Shown piece by piece: positions 33,023-44,776 of a stretch of 64,000 nucleotides of DNA; position 1 is the stretch's first letter, and the number at the start of each line of letters is the position of its first letter. The stretch lies in contig NZ_PXNP01000109.1 in NCBI RefSeq assembly GCF_003007675.1, positions 1,389 to 65,388 on the forward strand, written 5' to 3'. The stretch comes from Marinobacter fuscus (GTDB lineage: Bacteria > Pseudomonadota > Gammaproteobacteria > Pseudomonadales > Oleiphilaceae). The position numbers were made by a program, and so were the translations under genes. The notes below the pieces were generated by a model. The model was not told where the DNA came from. It did no database searches and saw only the letters and a program-made list of their open reading frames with translations.

Positions 33023-35644
33023 CTAATCTCTTGGTGGCGGAGGTGCAAGAACTTCCCTGGCCCCGTTGTGGCCAGCCGGGCTAACCACTCCCGAGGTTTC
33101 CATGGCATCTACCAGGTTGGCTGCGCGGTTGTAACCAATCTTGAACTTCCGCTGCACGGAAGAAATGGATACCCGGCGATTTTCGGTCACAAACGCAACC
33201 GCTTCATCGAACAGTGCGTCTCCTTCGTCGCCACCACCGCCTTCACTGAGCGTAGGTACGCCCGGCAGGTGCTCACCCTCGGCTCCGTTGAGCACATCAT
33301 CCACGTACTCGGGCTCACCCCGCGCTTTCCAGGCACTCACCACCCGGTGTACCTCGTCATCATCCACAAAAGCGCCGTGAACGCGTACCGGCAAACCGGA
33401 GCCCGGTGGCAGATAGAGCATATCGCCGTGCCCGAGCAGCTGTTCCGCGCCGCCCTGATCCAGTACCGTTCGGGAGTCGATTTTCGAAGACACCTGGAAC
33501 GAGATACGGGTCGGGATATTGGCCTTGATCAGACCGGTGATCACGTCCACCGACGGGCGCTGGGTGGCCAGAATAAGGTGGATGCCTGCCGCCCTTGCCT
33601 TCTGGGCGATCCGGGCAATCAGTTCTTCCACTTTTTTGCCAACAATCATCATCATGTCAGCAAATTCATCAATCACGACAACGATGAATGGCAGAGTGTC
33701 CAGTTCGGGGCGTTCCTGCTCGTCATTTGCCAAATGGTCGTCAGGCTTCCAGAGAGGATCCAGCAAAGGTTCGCCCTCTGCCCGGGCATCCTTCACCTTC
33801 TTGTTGTAACCAGCAACATTTCGGACACCGAGGCTCGCCATCAGACGGTAGCGTCGCTCCATTTCCGCGACGCACCAGCGCAAGGCATTGGCGGCTTCTT
33901 TCATGTCGGTGACAACGGGAGCCAGCAGGTGGGGAATACCATCGTAGATGCTCAGCTCAAGCATCTTCGGGTCTACCATAATGAATCGGACTTCATCAGG
34001 CGTTGCCTTAAGCAACATGCTCAACAGCATGGCGTTCACGCCTACAGACTTACCCGATCCTGTTGTGCCCGCCACCAGCAAATGGGGCATCTTGGCCAGA
34101 TTCGCCACCATCGGGTTGCCGCCGATATCATTGCCCAGGGCCAGTGTCAGCGGCGAGGAAGAATCAGAAAACACCCGCGCCCCGAGCACCTCGCTCAGGC
34201 GAACGATTTCCCGTTTTTCGTTGGGAATCTCGATACCAACCACAGACTTGCCCGGGATCACCTCAACAACACGGACACTCAGAACCGCGAGCGATCTCGC
34301 AAGATCCTTCGCCAGATTCGAGATCTTACTAACTTTAACGCCAGGCGCCGGTTTAATCTCGAAACGGGTAATCACCGGCCCCGGATTTACCTCGACCACT
34401 TCAACCGACACCCCGAAATCACTCAGTTTTTCTTCCAGCAGGCGCGACATATGCTCCAGCGCCTCCTCGGAATATCCGGTTTCTTTATGCTCCTCGGGCG
34501 GATCCAGCAATGTAATCGCCGGAACAGGGCTCTCGATGTCCTCTAGCAGAGAGCCCTGCCGCTGTTTTTTCTGCTTGCCGACTGAAGCATCCTGATCGTC
34601 TTTTTTGAAGGGAGAGATTTTCAGGGAACGGGCCGCCTCTTTTGCTTTCGCCAGAGGGGCCGGTTCCGGACGGGCAGCAACACCGGCGCCGGGTTCTTCT
34701 GCGGACTCCTGCGAATCACGGGAACTGAAGCTTTCAAGACGCTCAGGCTCATGCTCTACCGCCGCCAGACCTTCAATCTCCGGCTCAAGCCTTTCTCGGA
34801 TTTGCTGTTCCGAAGCTGGTTTCGGGCGCCGGGTAAACAGCCGCTTCCACCAGGCGACACCCCCGGAGGCCTTCTGCTCGTTGGGCTTTTTTTCCTCCCT
34901 GGCTTTTACAGGTGGCTCTGACTCCGGCTCCTGGTAGGCCAGGGCCGCAGGTTGCGGCTTCACGGGCTGGTCAGAGCCAGAAGCCTTGTTCCGGCCGCGC
35001 TGGAAAACCAGTGTTTTTACCGACTCGATGCACTTGATAGTGAACCCGCCCAGGTGATCCATCAACCTGAACCAGGAGAGCCCGGTCGTAACGGTCAGCG
35101 CAAAGAGAAAGATTGCAATCAGTAGCAACGTCGTGGCAGGGAGGTTAAAAAACCGGATCATGGACTCGGATACGGCAGTGCCGAGTACACCGCCAGAGGA
35201 TGCGCCCAGCCCGAATACAGAATAGAGCGACAGCAGGCTTGTGGCCGACAGCAAGATCAGGACAAATCCGCCAAAACGAACCATGAATAATGGCCAGTGC
35301 ATGTCGAGGGGCTGATTGCGAAGCCGGATGAGCATAAACGCGTAACCGGCTATCATTGCAGGAAAAAGCCAGGCCACATGGCCAAAAAAATCCATCAACA
35401 GACTGGCCAGCCAGGCACCGGTTCGGCCCGCGTGATTCTGCACATGGACGTCATGTCCGATACTGGCCCATCCGGGGTCCCCCGGGTGGAACGTCACCAG
35501 GGCCATACTCAGATAGATACAGAGAACGATGAGCCCGATAACAGCACCCTCTCTGGCCCCCTGGCTCACCAGACGACGAAAGCGCTGCTGCTTCTCGGTC
35601 AGTTCTGTTGGTACTGCTTTCTTCGCTTTAGCGGATTCCGCCAT
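33023..35644 (-). CDS. ftsK: DNA translocase FtsK
   Basis: Couples cell division to chromosome dimer resolution by pumping DNA at the septum. The 873-residue protein has four membrane helices within about 30-195, a Pro/Glu/Lys-rich linker (about 215-385), the alpha/beta RecA-like motor with Walker A GTTGSGKS (526-533) and Walker [15 protein letters not shown], and the gamma winged-helix domain at the C-terminus (about 805-870), which recognises KOPS and touches XerD. The linker is much shorter than in E. coli FtsK (1329 residues), similar to other short forms. It lies 14 bases after metZ. Confidence 0.97.
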   Translation of the reverse strand: MAESAKAKKAVPTELTEKQQRFRRLVSQGAREGAVIGLIVLCIYLSMALVTFHPGDPGWASIGHDVHVQNHAGRTGAWLASLLMDFFGHVAWLFPAMIAGYAFMLIRLRNQPLDMHWPLFMVRFGGFVLILLSATSLLSLYSVFGLGASSGGVLGTAVSESMIRFFNLPATTLLLIAIFLFALTVTTGLSWFRLMDHLGGFTIKCIESVKTLVFQRGRNKASGSDQPVKPQPAALAYQEPESEPPVKAREEKKPNEQKASGGVAWWKRLFTRRPKPASEQQIRERLEPEIEGLAAVEHEPERLESFSSRDSQESAEEPGAGVAARPEPAPLAKAKEAARSLKISPFKKDDQDASVGKQKKQRQGSLLEDIESPVPAITLLDPPEEHKETGYSEEALEHMSRLLEEKLSDFGVSVEVVEVNPGPVITRFEIKPAPGVKVSKISNLAKDLARSLAVLSVRVVEVIPGKSVVGIEIPNEKREIVRLSEVLGARVFSDSSSPLTLALGNDIGGNPMVANLAKMPHLLVAGTTGSGKSVGVNAMLLSMLLKATPDEVRFIMVDPKMLELSIYDGIPHLLAPVVTDMKEAANALRWCVAEMERRYRLMASLGVRNVAGYNKKVKDARAEGEPLLDPLWKPDDHLANDEQERPELDTLPFIVVVIDEFADMMMIVGKKVEELIARIAQKARAAGIHLILATQRPSVDVITGLIKANIPTRISFQVSSKIDSRTVLDQGGAEQLLGHGDMLYLPPGSGLPVRVHGAFVDDDEVHRVVSAWKARGEPEYVDDVLNGAEGEHLPGVPTLSEGGGGDEGDALFDEAVAFVTENRRVSISSVQRKFKIGYNRAANLVDAMETSGVVSPAGHNGAREVLAPPPPRD

Positions 35645-35658
35645 GAATACTCAAACCG

Positions 35659-36891
35659 TCAGGATGTTTGCGCGCGTAACGCCTGAAAGCCTCTGGCAAG
35701 ATCTGCTTTCAGGTCGTCGATGGCTTCAATTCCAACGGACAAGCGAATCAGGTTTTCAGTGATACCTGCCCGCGCTTTGTCCTCTGGCGGCAAACGGCCA
35801 TGGGTGGTGGTTGCAGGGTGAGTAATGGTTGTCTTTACATCACCCAGATTGGCCGTGATCGAGATCATCCGGGTAGCATCAATCAATGCCCAGGCTTGCT
35901 CCCGGCCGCCACGCAAGGCAAACGACAAAACACCACCAAAGCCACTTTGCTGCTTTTTTGCCAGCGCATGCTGAGGATGGCTTTCAAGCCCGGAGTAATA
36001 TACCCGCTCGACGGCCTCCTGCTGCTCCAGCCAACGGGCCAACTCTAACGCATTGTCGCAGTGGGCGCGCATACGAATCGGTAAGGTTTCCAGCCCCTTC
36101 TGGAAGACCCAGGCATTGAACGGACTCAGGGTGGGCCCGGCAGACCGGATAAAGCCGTAGATTTCGTCCAGGTAGCTGGCTGGCCCCACTACAACACCGC
36201 CGACACACCGGCCCTGGCCATCGAGATATTTGGTGGCGCTATGAATAACGATATCCGCACCGAACTCCAGAGGCCGCTGCAGCACCGGGGTGCAGAAACA
36301 GTTGTCGACCACCAGCAAAGCCTCAGTTTCCCTGGCAAGATCTGACAGCGTTTCAAGATCTGCCACCTCACACAACGGGTTGGACGGTGTTTCCAAAAAC
36401 AGCATTCGGGTGTTCGCATTTGTCGCGGCACGCCAGGCTGCCATATCGGTCAGATCCACAAAAGATGTTGTCACACCAAAACGCGCCATGTATTTCTGAA
36501 ATAGCACGTTGGTGGTGCCAAATACGCCCCGGGAGCAGACGACATGATCTCCTGACTGCAGCAAAGCCATACACGTACTGAGAATCGCCGCCATCCCGGA
36601 CGCCGTCGCCACGGCCTTTTCACCACCTTCCATAGCGGCAATGCGAGCCTCAAACGCCTGCACGGTCGGGTTGGTAAAGCGGGAATAGATATTGCCCGGC
36701 TCTTCACCTCCGAACCGGGCAGCCGCCTGAGCAGCACTGCCGTAGACAAAGCTGGAGGTTGGGAAAATTGCATCGCTGTGCTCAAGCTGTCCGGTGCGAA
36801 TCTGCCCTGCCCTCACCGCGAGTGTGTCGACAGACATACCGTCCAGGTCAGACTCCGGTATCCATACATGCTCATCCCGACCGTGCGTCAT
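35659..36891 (-). CDS. metZ: O-succinylhomoserine sulfhydrylase MetZ
   Basis: Makes homocysteine directly from O-succinylhomoserine and sulfide, which MetH then methylates. The 410-residue PLP enzyme belongs to the Cys/Met metabolism family: the cofactor lysine is Lys221 in HSATKYLDGQGR, and SRFTNPT and ETPSNPLCE are conserved. Distinction from cystathionine gamma-synthase rests on its resemblance to Pseudomonas MetZ and its place after purF, so it is good but not absolute. ATG at 36891 is fixed by GGAG six bases upstream; the open frame continues into purF without support. CysI supplies the sulfide. Confidence 0.9.
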   Translation of the reverse strand: MTHGRDEHVWIPESDLDGMSVDTLAVRAGQIRTGQLEHSDAIFPTSSFVYGSAAQAAARFGGEEPGNIYSRFTNPTVQAFEARIAAMEGGEKAVATASGMAAILSTCMALLQSGDHVVCSRGVFGTTNVLFQKYMARFGVTTSFVDLTDMAAWRAATNANTRMLFLETPSNPLCEVADLETLSDLARETEALLVVDNCFCTPVLQRPLEFGADIVIHSATKYLDGQGRCVGGVVVGPASYLDEIYGFIRSAGPTLSPFNAWVFQKGLETLPIRMRAHCDNALELARWLEQQEAVERVYYSGLESHPQHALAKKQQSGFGGVLSFALRGGREQAWALIDATRMISITANLGDVKTTITHPATTTHGRLPPEDKARAGITENLIRLSVGIEAIDDLKADLARGFQALRAQTS

Positions 36892-36916
36892 ATCTGTCTC
36901 CAGTAGGTGTGTTTGA

Positions 36917-38443
36917 TCAGTCTTCGTCGTTGTGCAAATCGATAATGCCGTTATCCTGACCATCGGGCGTACCGGCAGAGGCCCGCATTTCGTCCTTTCT
37001 CTGCCCTTCCAGCCTGGCCAGGTAGGCGTCATCAATATCACCGGTTACATAATCGCCGGTAAACACCGAACATTCCCAGCCATCGATGTCCTCATTCACC
37101 TCGCTGACACAGGTAATCAGATCATCCAGATCCTGGTATACCAGCCAGTCGGCGCCAATCAGATCCCGCACTTCGTCCACCGTACGGTCGTGGGCAATCA
37201 GCTCGCTTGCCGATGGCATATCAATACCATACACGTTCGGATAACGCACAGGGGGCGCAGCCGAAGCAAAATAGACCTTGCGGGCTCCGGCATCCCGAGC
37301 CATTTCAACAATCTCTTTGCACGTTGTCCCGCGCACGATGGAATCATCCACCAGCAACACGTTCTTGCCCCGGAATTCCAGGTCGATCGGGTTAAGCTTC
37401 TGACGCACGGACTTTTTGCGCATTTTTTGGCCAGGCATAATAAAGGTACGGCCAATGTAGCGATTCTTGATAAAGCCTTCCCGGTACTTCACGCCAAGAT
37501 GGTTGGCCATTTCCATAGCCGAGGTACGGCTGGTATCCGGGATCGGCATGACCACATCGATGTCGTGATCCGGGCGTTCCCGGCGCACTTTATCCGCCAG
37601 CACCTCGCCCATTTTCAGGCGCGCCTTGTACACAGAGACGCGGTCAATGATCGAATCGGGGCGGGCAAAGTAAACGTGTTCGAAAATACAGGGATACAGC
37701 TTGGGCGACTCAGCACACTGTTCTGTATAGAGGGTGCCGTCGGTCTCAATGTAAACCGCTTCTCCCGGTGCGATATCACGAACCACCTCGAAACCGGCAG
37801 CATTCAGCGCCACTGTCTCGGAAGCAATCATGTACTCCTTCTGGCCATTTTCGGCTTCGCGAACGCCATAACAGGCAGGGCGAATGCCGTTAGGATCGCG
37901 GAATCCGACAATACCGTAGCCGGTGACCATGGCAATAACCGCATAGGCTCCGCGGCAACGCTTGTGTACGGCCCGAACGGCGGCGAAAATCTCCGCTTTG
38001 GTGGGGTTGAGCTTGCCAAGCTTCTGTAACTCGTGGGCAAATACGTTCAGCAACACCTCGGAATCCGAGTTGGTGTTGATATGGCGGAGGTCGGTGCGGA
38101 ACAGGTCGCTGCTCAGTTCGTCGGCATTGGTCAGATTACCGTTATGGGCCAGCGTAATACCATAGGGACTGTTGACATAGAACGGCTGCGCCTCGGCCGA
38201 GCTGGAACTGCCAGCTGTGGGATACCGGACATGGCCGATACCCACATTGCCCACCAGCCTGCGCATGTGGCGCGTGTGAAAGACATCACGCACAAGCCCG
38301 TTGTCTTTGCGCAGAAAAAACCGATCGTCCTGAAAGGTAACAATACCCGCTGCATCCTGGCCACGATGTTGTAGAACGGTCAGCGCATCATAAAGAAGCT
38401 GATTGACGTTTGAAGTACTGACGATACCGACAATGCCACACAT
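36917..38443 (-). CDS. purF: Amidophosphoribosyltransferase PurF
   Basis: Commits PRPP to purine synthesis by replacing pyrophosphate with ammonia from glutamine. The 508-residue protein opens with MCGIVGIVS, where Cys2 is the glutaminase nucleophile after removal of methionine. The phosphoribosyltransferase half has the PRPP loop [14 protein letters not shown] and [15 protein letters not shown]. The last 40 residues are acidic and not conserved. It follows cvpA after 64 bases, the well-known cvpA-purF pairing, and precedes metZ. PurR control is usual in E. coli, but no operator was identified here. Confidence 0.97.
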   Translation of the reverse strand: MCGIVGIVSTSNVNQLLYDALTVLQHRGQDAAGIVTFQDDRFFLRKDNGLVRDVFHTRHMRRLVGNVGIGHVRYPTAGSSSSAEAQPFYVNSPYGITLAHNGNLTNADELSSDLFRTDLRHINTNSDSEVLLNVFAHELQKLGKLNPTKAEIFAAVRAVHKRCRGAYAVIAMVTGYGIVGFRDPNGIRPACYGVREAENGQKEYMIASETVALNAAGFEVVRDIAPGEAVYIETDGTLYTEQCAESPKLYPCIFEHVYFARPDSIIDRVSVYKARLKMGEVLADKVRRERPDHDIDVVMPIPDTSRTSAMEMANHLGVKYREGFIKNRYIGRTFIMPGQKMRKKSVRQKLNPIDLEFRGKNVLLVDDSIVRGTTCKEIVEMARDAGARKVYFASAAPPVRYPNVYGIDMPSASELIAHDRTVDEVRDLIGADWLVYQDLDDLITCVSEVNEDIDGWECSVFTGDYVTGDIDDAYLARLEGQRKDEMRASAGTPDGQDNGIIDLHNDED

Positions 38444-38507
38444 GGCTGGACAACTCTCCGAGTGTTAAAACTGAATGTTAGCGGGATGCAGGCGCAGGTG
38501 CTACGCC

Positions 38508-39047
38508 TTATGTCTTTTCAGGTGCATCAGGCATTACCTGCGCATCTGCTTCAGGGCCCAGGAAACGGGCAAACTCATCGCCGAGCACCCGGCGTGACCA
38601 ATCTTCGACCACGGCCAGACGCTCGATCATTACCGAGCTTCGCCACCAGGTATCCTGGGCCAGGGGTGTGTACCGGGTAAACGCGATCGCCACAATCACG
38701 ACAACCACGCCTCTGAGCAAACCAAAACCCATGCCCAGGACCCTGTCCGTAGCCGATAGCCCGGTGACCCGCACCAGATGACCGATCATGTTATTGATGA
38801 TGGCACCGACAATCAGCGTGCCGAAAAACAAAATCGCGAAGGCCGCAATCAGCCTCACCAAGGGTGTCTCAACGGTAGACTCAAGCAGGGACTGCATCTG
38901 CGGGTGAAAGGTACGCGCAAGGATAAAGGCGCCGACCCAGGTAACCAGCGATAAGGCCTCGCGCACAAAACCCCGCTTAAGACTGATAAGCGTGGACACG
39001 GCAATCAGGGCTATGATGACCCAGTCTATCCAGATCAGCGCTTCCAT
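38508..39047 (-). CDS. cvpA: CvpA family inner-membrane protein
   Basis: A 179-residue protein with four membrane helices in the first 125 residues, the family layout. In E. coli CvpA was named for colicin V production and affects envelope behaviour; its biochemical function is unsettled. Conserved features include WIDWVIIALIAVSTLISLKRGFVREALSL at the start and the GLSATDRVLGMGFGLLRG loop before the last helix. The C-terminal 50 residues are soluble. It lies upstream of purF as in many proteobacteria. Confidence 0.93.
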   Translation of the reverse strand: MEALIWIDWVIIALIAVSTLISLKRGFVREALSLVTWVGAFILARTFHPQMQSLLESTVETPLVRLIAAFAILFFGTLIVGAIINNMIGHLVRVTGLSATDRVLGMGFGLLRGVVVVIVAIAFTRYTPLAQDTWWRSSVMIERLAVVEDWSRRVLGDEFARFLGPEADAQVMPDAPEKT

Positions 39048-39150
39048 GGAAAACCCGGTGGAGAAAACGAAAGGCGGATTCTAACAGGAATCCTGCCCGC
39101 ACCAAACCGGCGGAACCGGAAATTCGTGGTATTTATCAGAGACTGAAAAA

Positions 39151-39786
39151 CTACTTATCGCCGGTTGTCACAAGGCTGTTAAGGCCGAATGCCTTATCAA
39201 GCTCGGCCTTGGCTCTGGCAGCATCATCCTTGTTAACAAAGGGGCCGCTGAATACCCTGGTCAGAGAGGTGTCACCGCGGGACACCTGCTGAAGGTGAGC
39301 GCCATACCCCATTTCCAATACTTTGTCGCGAAGCCGCTGCGCGTTGTCGGCGTTGCCGAAACTGCCCAGCTGCACCACCCAGGCTCCCGCCAGGGATCCA
39401 CTGAACTCGGCCTTGTCGGCGATTTCCGCATCGCCAACCAGCACCCGCTTTACCGCCTCCTCCGGTTTGGCGGCCTCGGGCTCGGATACTATAGCCTTTT
39501 CAGGCTCTTCCGCCCGATTTTGGGGTTCTTCGGCAGGCTCTTCGATAATCCGGTAGCCACTACCGGCGCGTTCTGTTTCCGATGGTTCGGTGGCCACAGG
39601 CGGCGTGGCTATCGGTTCACCGGACTGATCCGGCAAGTCCACTTCCGGAAAAGGAGGCTCTTCGGGAATGGTAATCGCCGTGGACTCACGCCTGGAGTGC
39701 GGCTCGTCGAAGATCATGGGTACAAAAATCACCGCCAGTGATACCAGTACCAATGCCCCGATAATCCGCTGTTTCAGTCCATCCAC
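39151..39786 (-). CDS. dedD: SPOR-domain protein (DedD-like)
   Basis: A 211-residue bitopic membrane protein. One N-terminal helix (about 8-24) is followed by a Pro/Glu-rich periplasmic linker (about 28-125) and a C-terminal SPOR domain (about 133-208, VVQLGSFGNADNAQRLRDKV and TRVFSGPFVNKDDAARAKAEL). SPOR domains bind denuded peptidoglycan at the septum, so a division role is likely. The gene lies between folC and cvpA, where dedD is found in E. coli and Pseudomonas. The DedD name rests on layout and context. Confidence 0.9.
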   Translation of the reverse strand: MDGLKQRIIGALVLVSLAVIFVPMIFDEPHSRRESTAITIPEEPPFPEVDLPDQSGEPIATPPVATEPSETERAGSGYRIIEEPAEEPQNRAEEPEKAIVSEPEAAKPEEAVKRVLVGDAEIADKAEFSGSLAGAWVVQLGSFGNADNAQRLRDKVLEMGYGAHLQQVSRGDTSLTRVFSGPFVNKDDAARAKAELDKAFGLNSLVTTGDK

Positions 39787-39877
39787 CTGACAAAACTCCC
39801 GTTAAGCATGCTCAAAAACCCGATACTAACGGGCTCCCAACCATAACTCAAAGCCCCGCCAGACCCATGGACAAACT

Positions 39878-41173
39878 TTAAGGCTGAAAAAGCTGACGTG
39901 CCTCGGCTACAGTAAAGAATGACCCGAACACAATAATAACGTCTTCCGGGGCCGCTTGCGCCAAAGCGGCCGACACCGCATCCGGCACGGAATCGAAAGA
40001 CCGAACCGGCTTCGCGGAAAGGACTGCTCCGGCCCGCTGCTCCAGCGCTCCCTGGCTCAGCCCGCGGGGCACGGATAGCCCACCCAGATACCAGTCATCG
40101 ACCGTCGTAATCATGGCGCTGAGTACACCCTCAATGTCCTTGTCCATCAAGGCACCGTACACCGCATGTACCCTTTGCCCCTGCCCTTTGAAGACCGCAA
40201 GTTTGCCTGCCAGCCATCGCGCAGCGTGGGGATTGTGCCCTACGTCGGCGATCACAGCGGGCTTTGACTGCAACCTTTCGAACCTTGCGGGCAGGGACAG
40301 GCCGGCCAGGCATTCCTCAATCACATCACGGCCCAACCCGGGTTCCAATGCGCGACTGACAACCACAGCCGCGGCCAGGCTTTGTATGGGGAGGGGATCT
40401 GCGGGCAAGGCCAACTGCACGCCATCCACTGTCAGCGTTACTGCGTCTGCTCCGCGGCACTCAAGGGAATAATCACGGCCGGTCAGCCTGAGCGCAACCT
40501 TCTGGGCGCTGGCTTGCTGCAATACCGATGCCGGAGGTTCAGGGTCCGCGCATACCGCAAAAATACCCGGGCGGAGAATTCCAGCCTTTTCAAAACCGAT
40601 CACCTCCCGGTTATCGCCCAGAAAGCCGATATGGTCGATGTCGACAGAGGTGATTACCGCCACATCCGGATCCAGAACGTTGACTGCATCAAGACGGCCG
40701 CCAAGACCCACCTCGAGAATCCAGTCCTCGACACCGGCATTCTCAAAAGCAACAAATGCGGCGAGGGTACCGAATTCAAAATAGGTTAATGAAACTCCCC
40801 CTCGGGCTGATTCGACCCGCTCAAACGCGGTTACCAGCTCGCCATCGGAAATCTCACGCCCGGCCAGGCGCACCCGCTCGTTGTAGCGAACAAGATGGGG
40901 TGACGTATAGGCTCCGACCGTGCGCCCTGCCGCCAGAAGCAGCGCTTCAATCGCTGCAACGGTGGTTCCTTTACCATTGGTACCTGCCACCGTCGTGATG
41001 CGGGCCCGGGGTTTACGGGGAAACAGTCGCCTGAGCACCAACAGCACACGATCCAGGCCCAGGTCGATCTCGGTGGGATGAATGGCCTCAAGCCAGTGAA
41101 GCCACTCATCAACCGTAGCTCCCCTCGCCGGAGCCTGGCCAAGCGCCTCGGAATCAGGCTTCATCTGGTTCAT
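39878..41173 (-). CDS. folC: Dihydrofolate/folylpolyglutamate synthase FolC
   Basis: Joins glutamate to dihydropteroate and extends polyglutamate tails on folates, which MetH and purine synthesis require. The 431-residue Mur-ligase-type enzyme has the ATP loop [31 protein letters not shown], the [18 protein letters not shown] segment [15 protein letters not shown], and [12 protein letters not shown] at the C-terminal domain. ATG at 41173 is taken, giving a 20-base overlap with accD; ATG at 41164 and GTG at 41179 are alternatives. The overlap supports coupled translation, and the accD-folC order is widespread. Confidence 0.94.
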   Translation of the reverse strand: MNQMKPDSEALGQAPARGATVDEWLHWLEAIHPTEIDLGLDRVLLVLRRLFPRKPRARITTVAGTNGKGTTVAAIEALLLAAGRTVGAYTSPHLVRYNERVRLAGREISDGELVTAFERVESARGGVSLTYFEFGTLAAFVAFENAGVEDWILEVGLGGRLDAVNVLDPDVAVITSVDIDHIGFLGDNREVIGFEKAGILRPGIFAVCADPEPPASVLQQASAQKVALRLTGRDYSLECRGADAVTLTVDGVQLALPADPLPIQSLAAAVVVSRALEPGLGRDVIEECLAGLSLPARFERLQSKPAVIADVGHNPHAARWLAGKLAVFKGQGQRVHAVYGALMDKDIEGVLSAMITTVDDWYLGGLSVPRGLSQGALEQRAGAVLSAKPVRSFDSVPDAVSAALAQAAPEDVIIVFGSFFTVAEARQLFQP

Positions 41174-42083
41174 CAACACCCGGTTTTTCCGTCACTTCAA
41201 ATTCGATGGGCGCTTCTGTTCCCGGCTTTTCCTGAGCCGTAAACTTGGCCAGCAGGTGCGCAATACGTTCGCGCATCTGATGCCGGTGCAAGATCATATC
41301 GATTGCCCCATGCTCCAGCAGGAATTCACTGCGCTGGAACCCCTCAGGAAGCTTTTCCCGCACCGTCTGCTCGATCACCCGCGGGCCAGCAAAGCCGATC
41401 AGCGCGAAGGGCTCGGCAATGTTCAAATCGCCAAGCATCGCCAGACTTGCAGAAACACCGCCAAACACCGGATCGGTCATCACCGAAACATAGGGAATAC
41501 CTTCCTGCTTCATGCGCTCCAGCACGGCCGCTGTCTTCGACATCTGCATCAAAGACAGAATCGCTTCCTGCATACGGGCACCGCCACTGGCCGAAAAGCA
41601 TACCAGCGGAATCCGGTGTTCCAGGGCAACGTTGGCTGCCTGGACAAATTTTTCGCCCACCACCTGCCCCATGGAACCGCCAAGGAAGTTGAACTCAAAT
41701 GCACAGGCCACCAGAGGCACGCCAAGGGTAGTACCCCGCATGGCGACCAGCGCATCTTTTTCGCCGGTTGCCTTTTGGGCTGCGGCAAGGCGGTCTTTGT
41801 AACGCTTGCTATCCTTAAACTTGAGGCGATCCGAAGGCTCCAGGTGGTTGGCAATCTCTTCCCGATCCTCGGTGTCGAGGAAAATTTCGAGGCGCCGCCT
41901 GGCTGATACCCTCAGGTGGTGGTTGCACTTGGGACATACATCCAGATTTTTTTCGAGCTCAGGCTTGTACAGAAAAGCACTGCATTTCGGGCACTTTTTC
42001 CAGAGACCTTCCGGTACTCCGGTACGTTGCCGTGATTCCGAGCGGATTTTGCTCGGCATGATCTTGTCCAGCCAGTTACTCAT
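41154..42083 (-). CDS. accD: Acetyl-CoA carboxylase carboxyltransferase subunit beta
   Basis: Forms malonyl-CoA together with AccA, at the entry of the pathway that FabI completes. The 309-residue protein has the N-terminal zinc ribbon with Cys31, Cys34, Cys50 and Cys53 (CPKC, CPKC) and the crotonase-like carboxyltransferase fold with [12 protein letters not shown] and [19 protein letters not shown]. The C-terminal 25 residues are acidic and variable. It lies between trpA (38 bases before it) and folC (overlapping), a common arrangement in gammaproteobacteria. Confidence 0.97.
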   Translation of the reverse strand: MSNWLDKIMPSKIRSESRQRTGVPEGLWKKCPKCSAFLYKPELEKNLDVCPKCNHHLRVSARRRLEIFLDTEDREEIANHLEPSDRLKFKDSKRYKDRLAAAQKATGEKDALVAMRGTTLGVPLVACAFEFNFLGGSMGQVVGEKFVQAANVALEHRIPLVCFSASGGARMQEAILSLMQMSKTAAVLERMKQEGIPYVSVMTDPVFGGVSASLAMLGDLNIAEPFALIGFAGPRVIEQTVREKLPEGFQRSEFLLEHGAIDMILHRHQMRERIAHLLAKFTAQEKPGTEAPIEFEVTEKPGVDEPDEA

Positions 42084-42121
42084 GCTTTCATCCTGTCCTT
42101 TGGCGCCTGGAAACGACCGGC

Positions 42122-42934
42122 TTACTGAGCCAGACTATCCAGCGCTTTGCGCATAGGGTTCAAAAGATCCGTCAAGGCCTGATGCAGCGCTTTTGGATCG
42201 GTCTGATGTCGGGCTATTGTATCGACCAGCACGCTGCCAACAATTACACCATCGGATACTCTGCCGACAGCGGCGGCAGTTTCCGCATCCCGGATACCGA
42301 AGCCCACACCAACCGGCAAAGCGGTCAATTCATGTACGTGAGCGACTTTTCTGGCGACTTCATCCACATCAATACTGGCTGAGCCGGTCACACCCTTGAT
42401 AGAAACATAGTACACATAGCCGGAAGAGTGCTCACTGATCGCCCGGATACGCTCGTCGGTTGTGGTTGGCGCCAACAAAAAGATCGGGTCCAGATTTCGT
42501 GCTGCAAACAAAGGCGCCACTTCATCAGCTTCTTCCGGCGGCAGATCCACCGTCAGAATACCGTCAATGCCCGCATCGGCAGCGGCATCGGCAAACGTTT
42601 CGTAGCCCATGGCTTCCATGGGATTCAGATACCCCATCAGAACGACCGGCGTTTCGGTATCGGTTTCCCTGAACTCCTTGACCATGGCAATCACCCGGCG
42701 CAAAGAGGTACCGTGCTTCAAAGCGCGCTCACACGCCAACTGGATAACGGGACCGTCGGCCATGGGGTCTGAAAACGGAACGCCTAACTCAATGATATCG
42801 GAACCCGCAGCCACCAGCGCATGCATCAGCGCAACGGTCTCATCGGGGTGGGGGTCGCCAGCGGTCACAAACGGGATAAGCGCCTTGCGCCCCTGGCTTT
42901 TCAACGCCTTTAAAACACCTTCAATTCGGCTCAT
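42122..42934 (-). CDS. trpA: Tryptophan synthase alpha subunit
   Basis: Cleaves indole-3-glycerol phosphate to indole, which is channelled to TrpB. The 270-residue TIM barrel has the catalytic pair at the same numbers as the Salmonella enzyme: Glu49 and Asp60 in [17 protein letters not shown]. The phosphate-binding GVGFGIRD segment and the flexible loop 6 GVTGSASID are present. It follows trpB after 11 bases. No trpE, trpD or trpC is in the window, so the trp genes are split. Confidence 0.97.
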   Translation of the reverse strand: MSRIEGVLKALKSQGRKALIPFVTAGDPHPDETVALMHALVAAGSDIIELGVPFSDPMADGPVIQLACERALKHGTSLRRVIAMVKEFRETDTETPVVLMGYLNPMEAMGYETFADAAADAGIDGILTVDLPPEEADEVAPLFAARNLDPIFLLAPTTTDERIRAISEHSSGYVYYVSIKGVTGSASIDVDEVARKVAHVHELTALPVGVGFGIRDAETAAAVGRVSDGVIVGSVLVDTIARHQTDPKALHQALTDLLNPMRKALDSLAQ

Positions 42935-42945
42935 GCCTGCTTCCC

Positions 42946-44166
42946 TCAGATCTCGATTCCGTCAAGTTGCGCGATAGTATGAATGTCTTTATCACCGCGC
43001 CCGGACACGTTAATTACCAGCACCTGATCCTTATCCATGGTTGCTGCCAGTTTCAGGCCATAGGCAACGGCATGAGCGCTTTCCAGGGCAGGCATAATAC
43101 CCTCAATCCGGGTGAGTTTACGGAAGCCATCCAGCGCCTCCTCATCCGTAACAGACACGTAATTAGCCCGGCCAATATCTTTCAACCAGGCATGCTCGGG
43201 CCCGACCCCCGGGTAATCCAGACCGGCACTAACCGAATGGGTGCCAGCAATCTGCCCGTTCTCGTCTTCCATCAAATAGGTTCTGTTACCGTGCAGAACA
43301 CCGGGACGTCCAGCGCATAAGGGTGCAGCATGCTGACCCGAGTCGATGCCCAGACCACCCGCTTCGACACCGTAAAGTTGAACTGACTCGTCCCCCAAAA
43401 AAGGATAAAACATACCGATTGCGTTGGAACCACCGCCCACACAGGCGACCAGGGCATCCGGTAATCTGCCTGCCTGGGCCACTGATTGCTCGCGCAGTTC
43501 GCGACCGATCACCGACTGAAAATCACGAACCAGCAAAGGATAAGGGTGAGGCCCGGCTACGGTACCGATGATATAGAAGGTATCATCGACGTTGGCGACC
43601 CAGTCGCGCATCGCATCGTTCATCGCATCTTTGAGGGTCTTGGTGCCACTTTCAACCGAATGCACCGTCGCCCCCAGAAGTTTCATACGGTAAACGTTCA
43701 GCGACTGACGCTTGACGTCTTCGGAGCCCATGAAAACGTGGCACTCCAGCCCCAGGCGCGCGCACACAGTCGCAGTGGCAACACCATGCTGCCCGGCACC
43801 GGTTTCAGCGATAACCCGCTTCTTGCCCAGAAAGCTGGCCAACAAGGCCTGGCCAATGGTGTTGTTTACTTTGTGAGCACCGGTGTGATTCAAATCTTCG
43901 CGCTTCAGCCAGATCTGTGCCCCGCCCGCCTCACGGGTCAGCCGTTCTGCAAAATACAGCGGGCTCGGGCGCCCCACATAGTCTGCCAGATCTTTGTCAA
44001 ATGTCGCCTGAAACTCCGGATCCTCCTTGAGGCGCAGATATTCACGCTCAAGCGTCATCAGGGAGTCCATCAGGGTTTCAGAGACAAAGCGCCCGCCGAA
44101 GGCGCCAAAATGGCCCCGGGAATCAGGCAGCGCCTTCAACATATCCTCAGTCAGTTTTACAGACAC
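42946..44166 (-). CDS. trpB: Tryptophan synthase beta subunit (GTG start)
   Basis: Condenses indole with serine to tryptophan using PLP. The 406-residue protein has the cofactor lysine in [14 protein letters not shown] (Lys99) and the phosphate-binding [13 protein letters not shown] at 44166 is chosen because AGAGG lies six bases before it and the coding text stays family-like; it gives a 20-base overlap with trpF. ATG at 44142, just after the trpF stop, is a possible shorter start. The open frame reaching further upstream lies within trpF and is not supported. Confidence 0.95.
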   Translation of the reverse strand: MSVKLTEDMLKALPDSRGHFGAFGGRFVSETLMDSLMTLEREYLRLKEDPEFQATFDKDLADYVGRPSPLYFAERLTREAGGAQIWLKREDLNHTGAHKVNNTIGQALLASFLGKKRVIAETGAGQHGVATATVCARLGLECHVFMGSEDVKRQSLNVYRMKLLGATVHSVESGTKTLKDAMNDAMRDWVANVDDTFYIIGTVAGPHPYPLLVRDFQSVIGRELREQSVAQAGRLPDALVACVGGGSNAIGMFYPFLGDESVQLYGVEAGGLGIDSGQHAAPLCAGRPGVLHGNRTYLMEDENGQIAGTHSVSAGLDYPGVGPEHAWLKDIGRANYVSVTDEEALDGFRKLTRIEGIMPALESAHAVAYGLKLAATMDKDQVLVINVSGRGDKDIHTIAQLDGIEI

Positions 44167-44776
44167 GATTAACCTCTTTGAAAAATTGAGACAATTTGGT
44201 GGCGTCTTTTTTACCTTTGTATTCTTCCACTCCGCCGCTGACATCCACAGCCCAGGGGCGAACCTGCTCAATTGCGCTTGCTACGTTGGCCGACGATAAG
44301 CCGCCCGCCAGTATCAGCGGCATCGGGCGCTTTTCCGGTATCAGGCTCCAGTTGAAGGAGTGCCCGGTACCGCCATATTTTCGCGGGTCCCAGGCGTCCA
44401 CCAGAAGCCCGGATGCCTGATGGTAATCAGAAAACGCCTGCTCTATCTGCCCCGCCTCACGCACGCGCACCGCCTTGATCCAACGGCGGCGAAACGATTG
44501 GCAAAATGCCGGTTTTTCATCTCCATGGAACTGCAACAAATCCAGAGGCACCTCGGCCAGCAACCGCTGCACGTAGTCCGGATCAGGATTTACAAACAGC
44601 CCGGTCACACTGACAAACGCGGGTATCCTCCGGCTCAGGGCGACTGCCTGATCAATGGATACCGACCGTGGACTATCAGCAAAGAATACCAGCCCAATGG
44701 CATCGGCACCGCTTGCCACGGCCGCATCGACATCGGCTTCCACCGTTAACCCACAAATTTTTACCCGCACCGTCAT
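44147..44776 (-). CDS. trpF: Phosphoribosylanthranilate isomerase
   Basis: Isomerises phosphoribosylanthranilate in tryptophan synthesis. The 209-residue barrel has the catalytic cysteine in VKICGL (Cys8) and the catalytic aspartate in the [17 protein letters not shown] region near the C-terminus, with phosphate-binding [10 protein letters not shown]. It is a free-standing enzyme rather than fused to TrpC. The ATG overlaps the truA stop by four bases (ATGA), and it overlaps trpB at its other end, so truA-trpF-trpB-trpA look like one translationally coupled series. Confidence 0.96.
   Translation of the reverse strand: MTVRVKICGLTVEADVDAAVASGADAIGLVFFADSPRSVSIDQAVALSRRIPAFVSVTGLFVNPDPDYVQRLLAEVPLDLLQFHGDEKPAFCQSFRRRWIKAVRVREAGQIEQAFSDYHQASGLLVDAWDPRKYGGTGHSFNWSLIPEKRPMPLILAGGLSSANVASAIEQVRPWAVDVSGGVEEYKGKKDATKLSQFFKEVNRVCKTD

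Noticed and set aside
33068..34546. 492-codon open frame antisense to ftsK
   Set aside because: Shadow of the FtsK motor and linker; no ribosome site or recognisable domain.
36892..37041. 50-residue N-terminal extension of metZ
   Set aside because: It lies within the end of purF; GGAG six bases before ATG 36891 fixes the start.
44167..44271. Longer N-terminus for trpB
   Set aside because: The extension lies inside trpF, has no ribosome site and no resemblance to TrpB N-termini.
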